DNA of 64,000 nt from Tachypleus tridentatus (Eukaryota; Arthropoda; Merostomata; Xiphosura; Limulidae). The stretch lies in NCBI RefSeq assembly GCF_004210375.1, contig NC_134837.1, positions 162,667,310 through 162,731,309 on the forward strand, in the 5' to 3' direction. Below, piece after piece: positions 34,113 through 64,000 of the stretch; positions within the stretch are counted from its first letter, which is position 1, and every line of letters begins with the position of its first letter. The notes under the pieces were generated by a model, which ran no database searches, was not told the DNA's origin, and saw nothing but the letters and a program-made list of their open reading frames with translations. The position numbers were made by a program, and so were the translations under genes.

Positions 34113-34325
34113 TTATGAACATCTGTCTTCAACTGCAATAACAGTTAATTTCTTACACTTTGGGCATAAAAACACTTGGTATTGTCTATTGATCTTATGT
34201 TTAGTTTTTCTTGCTTTAGACTTGAAAAGTTTAGTGCACTCTGATGCTTTCAAAGGGGGAACAAAAGCAGGGTTAGTTTTGTCCATGTGGTCATCAATTA
34301 CAATAATGTGCTGGAGAATGATTAT
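34113..34325 (-). pseudogene. Coding-like block with a Cys-x2-Cys pair, family unknown
   Basis: On the minus strand one frame of about 70 codons ends at a TAA (34113-34115). It reads HIIVIDDHMDKTNPAFVPPL, a lysine-rich middle, and QVFLCPKCKKLTVIAVEDRCS. The basic composition and the CPKC pair look like a small zinc-binding segment. Codon-like sequence seems to continue out of frame at 34020-33950 (CKQHRPKESCLSRPVTKSS). It has no clear start, and I cannot name the family. It may be an exon of a minus-strand gene, a retrocopy remnant, or chance. Confidence 0.3.
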
Positions 34326-34727
34326 AGTGAAATGCTACTGAAAACAGTTTTTGTAGATTGCATCACTTTCAGATATAGGCAATTCATTTTCACTTGGAAA
34401 ATAAGTTCTAAGCTCTATATTATGAGGTCCAGAAACAGAATCCCCACTTGGCGAAAAACATCAGAAAGTATTCTCTGTTAGTGGGTGTTCTGCTGCGTGA
34501 TTTTGTGTTATATGCTAAATCGTAGCTGATGATTATGCCAATTGATCCATGGACTGTGTTAAATATTAGCAATGAGATGTTTCAAAAACATTTAAACTAA
34601 AAACAATCTTACAATATTTTTAATGTAATGTTTTGGATTTAAAATTGTTGAGTCTTCTATAAACAAGATTATTTTCAACATATCATATAGTGTATGATGT
34701 TAGACATATTTCTTGCTTAAAATACTG

Positions 34728-35434
34728 CATTGTCCATTACGACCAATAATGTCCACATTTGAATCGTTTAATTACAATCTTGGTAAATACATAGCATGGG
34801 CATTCTCCAAATATGTAACATCAGCCAGCTCATCCATCACAGACTCTTTTAATTTCAAGTCTAATCTAAATCAACTTAATCATAAAGCCTTAATGGCCAG
34901 TTTCGATGTTATATCCCTCTTTACAGAAGTTCCAACCACTGAAGCCTGCAAGATAGACTTAGAACTCTATATCCGAGACCCTAACCCATCAATAGACATT
35001 CCCAGCAACAAGTTAGCAACCCTTGAAGAATTCACCATGATAAAGACAAACTTTATATTCAACAGCCACATTTATATACAAATGGCCTAAGCATGGGCAA
35101 TCCAGTATCACCAGTTCTAGCCAATATTTTTATGTCACAAGTTGAAACACGAGCAATTAACACAGCATTACATCCACCACTACACTGGTACAGATATGTA
35201 GACAACACGGTTGCGGGATTCAGATCTACAAAACACACACTTAATTTTTTCAATCACATTAACTCTACACATCCCAACAACAGGAAGAAAGCAATCAAAT
35301 ATCATTTCTTAACCTCAAAATTACAAGAACCGAGACACAATTTAAAACAGAAATCCACCGAAAAATCACCCATACTGGACCAGACATTCCTTGGGACTCA
35401 GCACATGAAACAAAACAAAAACTTAACATACTAA
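34728..35434 (+). pseudogene. PLE reverse transcriptase fragment
   Basis: Two overlapping frames (34713-35090 and 35093-35434) cover the fingers and palm of a Penelope-type RT. ASFDVISLFTEVP and NPVSPVLANIF are diagnostic, and the palm motif is YVDN instead of YVDD. The N-terminal domain is absent. Confidence 0.82.
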
Positions 35435-35679
35435 GAAACCAAATAAACACAGCCATAAAACTATGCTCACCAGATAAAATTAACGACAAAAATAAAACAA
35501 TACTTCATCAACATCAATAAGATTCTTCCACAAACCGTAAAAAACATTATACACACACACGTAGACAGAAAGCAAAATCAACCAACAAAAGTAAATATAT
35601 CTCACGAATAAAAAAATCACGAAACCATATACTGCTGTATACCATATATTCCCGACATCAGCAAACAAATAACCAACAT

Positions 35680-35865
35680 TTGGTAAAACTAGTAACAAAA
35701 TATTACATTCCAATTAATACCAAATTTATTCAAAAACCAGGCACAAAACCGAGGTCTATACTATGTAAAAATTACACTGACAAACACCAAACCAACATTA
35801 TTTATAAAATACAATGTGATAACTGCCACGACTTCTATATTGGAGAAACAAGTGGAAAAATGTAA
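35680..35865 (+). pseudogene. PLE GIY-YIG endonuclease fragment
   Basis: The frame reads TKYYIPINTKFIQKPGTKPR and then IIYKIQCDNCHDFYIGETSG, stopping at 35863-35865. The C-x2-C pair just before YIGET is typical of Penelope GIY-YIG endonucleases. Sequence after the stop (36000 region) still resembles the end of the domain in other frames. Confidence 0.8.
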
Positions 35866-36173
35866 ACCATATTCAAATAACATAAAAAGTCATCTTCACA
35901 CGTTTTCGAACACTGCAAGTCAAATAAACACAACCTTACCATAGAAAAAACTCAAATACTAAATAAAGAAACAAACGCAAAATTAAAGAAGCCTTACTTA
36001 TACAACAACTTAAACCCAAAATATACCAATACAAAGGAACACCTTTATACTTATATTAAATATAATGAAATAAATAATATAAAAATTATATATTCAAACA
36101 TCTAACACCGCCCTCTACATTCCGACACTCAGTTACACAACCCCTTCTAAACATGTGGTCCTCTTTCTTTCTT

Positions 36174-36208
36174 TGTGAACCTGACGATGACCGAAGAAGG
36201 TCGAAGGT
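36174..36208 (+). ncRNA. Hammerhead-like motif in PLE copy 2 tail (third box changed)
   Basis: CTGACGA (36181-36187) and stem II GACC/GGTC with loop GAAGAA are intact. The following box is GAAGG (36203-36207) instead of GAAAC, and the sequence after it differs from the other copies, so part of the motif may have been lost. Confidence 0.45.
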
Positions 36209-36283
36209 AAAATATTTTCTCAACCCAAACGAGCCGATTTTACATATATATTTTTCTACAAGTGGGTTTTCTCGACATCACCT

Positions 36284-38150
36284 TCTAATTACAGACCTAT
36301 TAGCCTTATCAACACCCTATGCAAATTACTAGAGAAAATCGTTAGTAATAGACTTATTTTCTTCGCTGAGACTAATGATCTCCTGTCATATATTCAAGAC
36401 GCCTCCCGGCGAAAACGTCAAACTGCTGACCACCTCGTTAGACTTCTTCTTCTTCATGTGTCAAATCTGCGGCAGACATCGACGACCATTGCATGCCAGA
36501 CTTCTCTGTTGTCAATCCTCCTTATCAACTCGATGTTGCTCATTGAGTTCTTGGTGACATAGTTATTGAGGCTGTCGATATATTTAGTCTTTTGACACCC
36601 TCTGCTTTTCCTCCCTTCTATTTTTCCACATAGCATCTGTTAGACTACTCGTTAGACTACTGAATCTCTATTTCAAGCTTTTAACCGGAACCAGGTAGCC
36701 GTGGGCGTATACCTTGATGTCAGGCGAGCGTTTGATTCGGTGTGGCATAACGCACTCCTCTATAAGCTATTCTCCATGAACATTCCGTATACCTTTATCG
36801 GTTGGATATCTAGCTTTTTAAATAACCGTTTCGCCAGAGTTAAAGTTAACAATGAACTCTCTCACTCATTCCCCTTATTAGCGGGAGTCCCCCAAGGCTC
36901 CGTGCTCAGCCCTTTGCAATACATTCTCTTTGTAAATGACTTCCTTTCCCTGCTATTACTCACACTCGTGACACTCGCCGATGACACAGCTGTTTGGAGT
37001 ACGTCTACTAACCCGGCTACAGCCGTTTATCGTGTATAGACTACCATCAACGCCATCACGCAATAGCGCTACAAATGGCGGGTAGCACTTAATCCTCGCA
37101 AATCTCAAGCAATTTTATTTTATAGATGCTTTAAGAAGAAAAAGAAAAGAACGCTCAAGGTACAAATTAAAATCCATGATACTGTGATCCCCTTCTCAAA
37201 ATCTGTTAAATTTCTAGGTGTCCATTTTAATTTTAAACTTACCTGGTCAACTCATATTAACATAATTGCATCACGTATCAGTCAACGCACTTCCTTCCTT
37301 CGAAGGATAAGCGGTATAAACAAAGGATGTACCCCTCAAACTATTATGTTCATATACAAAGTATACATTAGATCGCTGGTCGAGTACGGTTGCGTGCTAC
37401 TCTGTAACATGCCCGACTCTTTCACCAAAAAATTATAAGCATTACAATACATGGCTATCAGGACTGCCTTCCGTTTGCCATGCTAAACTTTCCAATGCTA
37501 CCTGGATAAAATATACGACATACCACCTATTAAAACACGTTCACCTCAACTAGTCACTAAATTTTATAAAAAAGCAGTAAACCGTAACTCGCTTATAACT
37601 CAGTTTACCGATTTATCAGCTTCCTCCTCCTCTTGGCAAACGCAAATTTCACCCATTAATACACTCAACTTTTATAACAATTTAGTTGTGATTATTTTAT
37701 CTGATTATCTTTTTTGTTTACAGCTCAGGCACTAACCACATTTATTTTTCAGCATCTAGATAGTTAGTGAAAATGGGTTTTTCTCGGGGTACTCCCGTTT
37801 TCCTCTCACAACTAAATTACTGAGTATTAGGATTTACAAATCCATATCCTCGTGTTGTGTTCTTTTTTTTTTATGGAGTTAATATTTAACCTCACGCGAA
37901 ACACCAACGGACCTATGCCACCAGTTGACTGCGTAATCTCGTTAACTTTAAATTTTGGTGATTAAATTTATTAATCACCAGCCCAGCTAAATCTATCTTC
38001 GCGTGTAGGGCGAAGAGAAGGTCTCTTCTGAGCGCCCTCTATTGCTTGGCATCTCAAAGAGAGATGCAAAGTGTTAAATCGAAATACCTGCCATGAATTT
38101 TATTATTTATTGTAGTATGTGACGTTTTTCTCAAATAAAGAGTAAGTAAA
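36284..38150 (+). mobile_element. Jockey-type non-LTR retrotransposon fragment (RT and 3' UTR)
   Basis: The fragment begins at SNYRPISLINTLCKLLEKIV (about 36284) and reads through LDVRRAFDSVWHNALLYKL (36712-36770), AGVPQGSVLSPLQY (36883-36920) and LADDTAVWS (36976-37002). It continues past a few stops to SVKFLGVHFNFKLTWSTHI (37202-37260). Both catalytic aspartate sites of the RT palm (DVRRAFD and ADD) remain. The endonuclease and ORF1 are absent, so it is 5' truncated. The non-coding tail runs to about 38150, ending in CTCAAATAAAGAGTAAG. GC is higher than its surroundings. A minus-strand LINE tail is nested at 36445-36648. Confidence 0.82.
36445..36648 (-). mobile_element. Nested C-terminal tail of another LINE
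   Basis: The minus strand reads GKIEGRKSRGCQKTKYIDSL and on to ELIRRIDNREVWHAMVVDVC. This is the usual C-terminal tail of some non-LTR reverse transcriptases. It interrupts the host LINE right after TADHLVRL. TCGTTAGACT is present on both sides (36435-36444 and 36649-36658), consistent with a target-site duplication of about 10 bp. Confidence 0.75.
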
Positions 38151-39359
38151 ACTTTATGATCTTCTCATATTTTTCATATAAAGATATCACTAACTATTTG
38201 CAATAACATCTGCAAGAAATTTTAAAACTCTTCAGTTGGATATACTCGAATGAGTACATATTGTTTACTAATTACTGGAAAAATATACTATCATAATTTC
38301 TTTCAATCATTACCATACAACACTATTAAATGAGATTAGTGTTCTATTATCACATCCCACAATTCTTAAATAGGTTACATACGTTAAAGATCGTTCCAAT
38401 CACTGGTATTCAAGAAGGGTATAAATTAAAACTTCCAAAGTATTCTATTTTTTACAAGTTTCCGTAACACCTCTATAAATAAGTATGATCTCACTCCAAG
38501 GAGAAATAAGGTACAAGTAGGGATATGCAAATATAAACATCACATCAGAATTCATCCCCCTGATATGTTGTTTTCATCCAGGCTACAGGAATGACACTAG
38601 TTTGCGACCTTTATACTTCCGGTTTACAAAGACATCGTTAACCACAAAAGGCTAATCCAGACTAGATACCCATCCCTCTTCCAGACCAAAGGTTCATGGT
38701 TTGGTGGAAGAACAAAGATTATAGAACAATAAAGCCCTAACAAAAATATTGGAGCTGTCCCTGCTTCATGCAAAGTATCGACATGAATATTTAGAAAACA
38801 ATTTACGTGAATATACCTGAATAAAGATATATTCTTACAAATTTGAAAGAGTAAAATTTCATTATTTTCCCAACTGTCTTATAGATATCCTTCCATATCC
38901 CAATCTGAAACTCATAATCATCTTGATGTTGTGATCAGGTGAATGTGTATTTCATTAGCTCAGAATGTACTCTGTACTGATAATCCTTATAACACATTTT
39001 TTGGATGAGTTTATCCTTGATATATTTGCTTTCTGCTTCATTATTTTAAGCGTTTGATTATTTTTTTACAAACAAAAAATGTTTTGTCCATAAAATGAAA
39101 GCGTCTTATGGCATAGGTTTTCCTAGGAGTCTCTGAAAAGAGATTTAAAAGGCTCATTGAGAACTTATAAGAATTATTAGTTAAATTATAATGACCAAAC
39201 TAAGTTTTATATTTTCACCAGCTCTTTAATAAATTGATTACGTGTGTAAACTACTATCCTGATCAACTGCACATCCAATTGTTGACGTTATGTTTCAATA
39301 CAGAAAGATGAGATCTCTTTGACAATCATCACAAACAAACAGTCAATAAATTATATAAA
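38151..39359. other. Intergenic sequence without recognised features
   Basis: A+T-rich; no gene, RNA or repeat that I can support. Confidence 0.45.
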
Positions 39360-39887
39360 AATGTAGAAAAAACAGCAATAGCATTGCTTAAGGTCCTAGG
39401 GCCAAATCATAATTTTTTGTAGGTCCGTGAGAACTTCGTTGACGTCGAATGGGTCTGCACTCTGAAGAAAAGGCTGAGAATCTAATTTAAGTTGAGGCAA
39501 CGTTGCTTAATTACTTACTGTATAATTTATAGAGGCATGGATCGTCAATACATAAAAAAGCAACTAATATTTGGTCGAATAAAACAGCATTACCACATCA
39601 CGTTTAATTGTATATTTATTAGGTTTAGTGTTTTTCCCGTTATATATTATTACATTTTTTGTCCTGTGACAGAAATAATTTATTTATATAGTTTTCGAAG
39701 ATTACATTTTTATAAGTATGTAGATGGCACTTATAATTACAGAGGTGCAGCAACTAATATAATGAGTTATGGTGAAAAAATGGATGTGAAAGAAAACTTG
39801 ATTTTCGATTTGTACATTGAATTCCGGAGTGTGCAAAATTAGAGTGAATACTAGGCCGAATGTTAATAATTATAAAAACTTAGAATA
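39360..39887 (+). promoter_or_regulatory. STIMATE: Probable STIMATE promoter and 5' leader region
   Basis: Sequence just upstream of the STIMATE start codon. A CRE-like TGACGTCG lies at 39440-39447 in a small patch with several CpG. An in-frame TAA at 39873-39875 precedes the ATG, which supports the chosen start. No clear TATA box could be assigned, and the transcription start is unknown. Confidence 0.3.
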
Positions 39888-63460
<23,573 letters not shown>

Positions 63461-64000
63461 GTACGTTTGAATCTTGAATTTAGTTTCATATTTATACTTA
63501 GGTGAAAATACATCCATTTATCCAGTCTTTGGTTTACTTAGATATTAAAAATGTAAACTACTTTCTTACATTTATATTTAATAAAACATATTTTATCCTT
63601 GAAAATGGAATATTTTATAGTCTGATATGTTTGAAATGCATTTAATTAACTGATAAAAAGTCTGCCAAACTAAACTTTATGCAATTGTTAGAATAACAGA
63701 AAAAATAAAATGAACTTTCATTATAATGCAGTGTGTATTTGATTTGTGTGTGTACTCTTGTAAGTATTTAAAAAAACACAGCATATATTAGAAATTAGTA
63801 GTTTCAATTATACAGTTGTGAAATATGGTCTAGCTCACATCCAGTAATTTGTGAGCCTAATCAATTAATAGCTGCTCAGCAGAGTGGCCATACTTAATTG
63901 GTGTCACTGTATGGGATCATACTGAGTCCTCAAAGACACAGTACATACTCCTACAACTCACCCATAATATTTTTAGATGTTTCTGTTTAATACAGAATAT
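63461..64000. other. STIMATE intron to the window edge
   Basis: A+T-rich intronic sequence; no further exon is seen. Confidence 0.5.

Larger units (their letters stand above)
34728..36283 (+). mobile_element. Penelope-like retroelement (PLE) copy 2, 5' truncated
   Basis: The element reads as reverse transcriptase from CPLRPIMSTFESFNY (34728 on) through KALMASFDVISLFTEVP (about 34880-34935), where the D is the first catalytic aspartate. It continues to NPVSPVLANIFMSQVE (35096-35145) and YRYVDNT (35192-35212). The second palm aspartate is Asn here, where copy 1 keeps YVDD. The GIY-YIG endonuclease region (35797-35865) has NIIYKIQCDNCHDFYIGET and stops early. RT is split by a frameshift near 35088 that copy 1 shares. 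The tail has a hammerhead-like motif (36181-36207). The nearest complete elements are much longer at the 5' end, so this is a truncated, inactive copy. Confidence 0.87.

Noticed and set aside
39492..39842. 116-codon open frame just upstream of STIMATE
   Set aside because: Tyrosine/isoleucine-rich translation of A+T-rich DNA with no recognisable motif; it lies in the probable promoter and leader region.

Overview
This 64 kb window is animal nuclear DNA: A+T-rich, with long introns, GT-AG splice sites and many decayed transposable elements of several classes. Two protein-coding genes are recognisable, both on the + strand. The first is the 3' part of WDR82: eight coding exons between 8933 and 30339, giving about 261 of roughly 315 residues; the first ~54 residues must lie left of the window. 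The second is the 5' part of STIMATE (TMEM110): three exons at 39888-40053, 54814-54862 and 63365-63460, giving about the first 103 residues; the rest lies right of the window. All splice phases agree and each gene reads as one open frame across its exons. From memory of the families, the WDR82 C-terminal half looks more arthropod-like than vertebrate-like. Together with the low GC and the repeat mix this suggests an arthropod, perhaps a chelicerate such as a horseshoe crab. That placement is an inference and is not proven by the sequence.

Layout. 1-963: 3' tail of an APE-type LINE. 1440-4160: minus-strand CR1-like LINE split by an internally deleted mariner (2628-3533). 5490-5960: CR1 tail. 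6592-8155: Penelope-like element (PLE) copy 1, carrying a TA-flanked MITE. 8933-30339: WDR82, whose introns hold a two-copy unclassified repeat, a Tc1-like remnant, a decayed DIRS-type retroelement (about 22.1-26.3 kb) with a deleted LINE inside it, DIRS-like terminal motifs, a PLE tail fragment and a pogo-like element. 30340-34700: WDR82 3' UTR and mostly unassigned sequence, with one minus-strand coding-like block at 34113-34325. 34728-36283: PLE copy 2. 36284-38150: jockey-type LINE with a nested minus-strand LINE tail. 39360-39887: STIMATE upstream region. 39888-64000: STIMATE, whose introns carry a perfect 161-bp tandem duplication, a 94-bp PLE tail with a hammerhead-type core, CR1 pieces, a complete but inactivated Tc1 element, a long internally deleted LINE followed by a second 5' fragment of the same family, a PLE-type palindrome, and a second DIRS-like element.

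The genes do not form an operon and have unrelated cellular jobs (chromatin and RNA polymerase II regulation; ER calcium signalling). Most of the unusual content is in the mobile elements: hammerhead-like motifs at PLE tails, two PLE copies sharing a frameshift, DIRS RNase H and tyrosine-recombinase relics, and several nested insertions whose order can be read directly.
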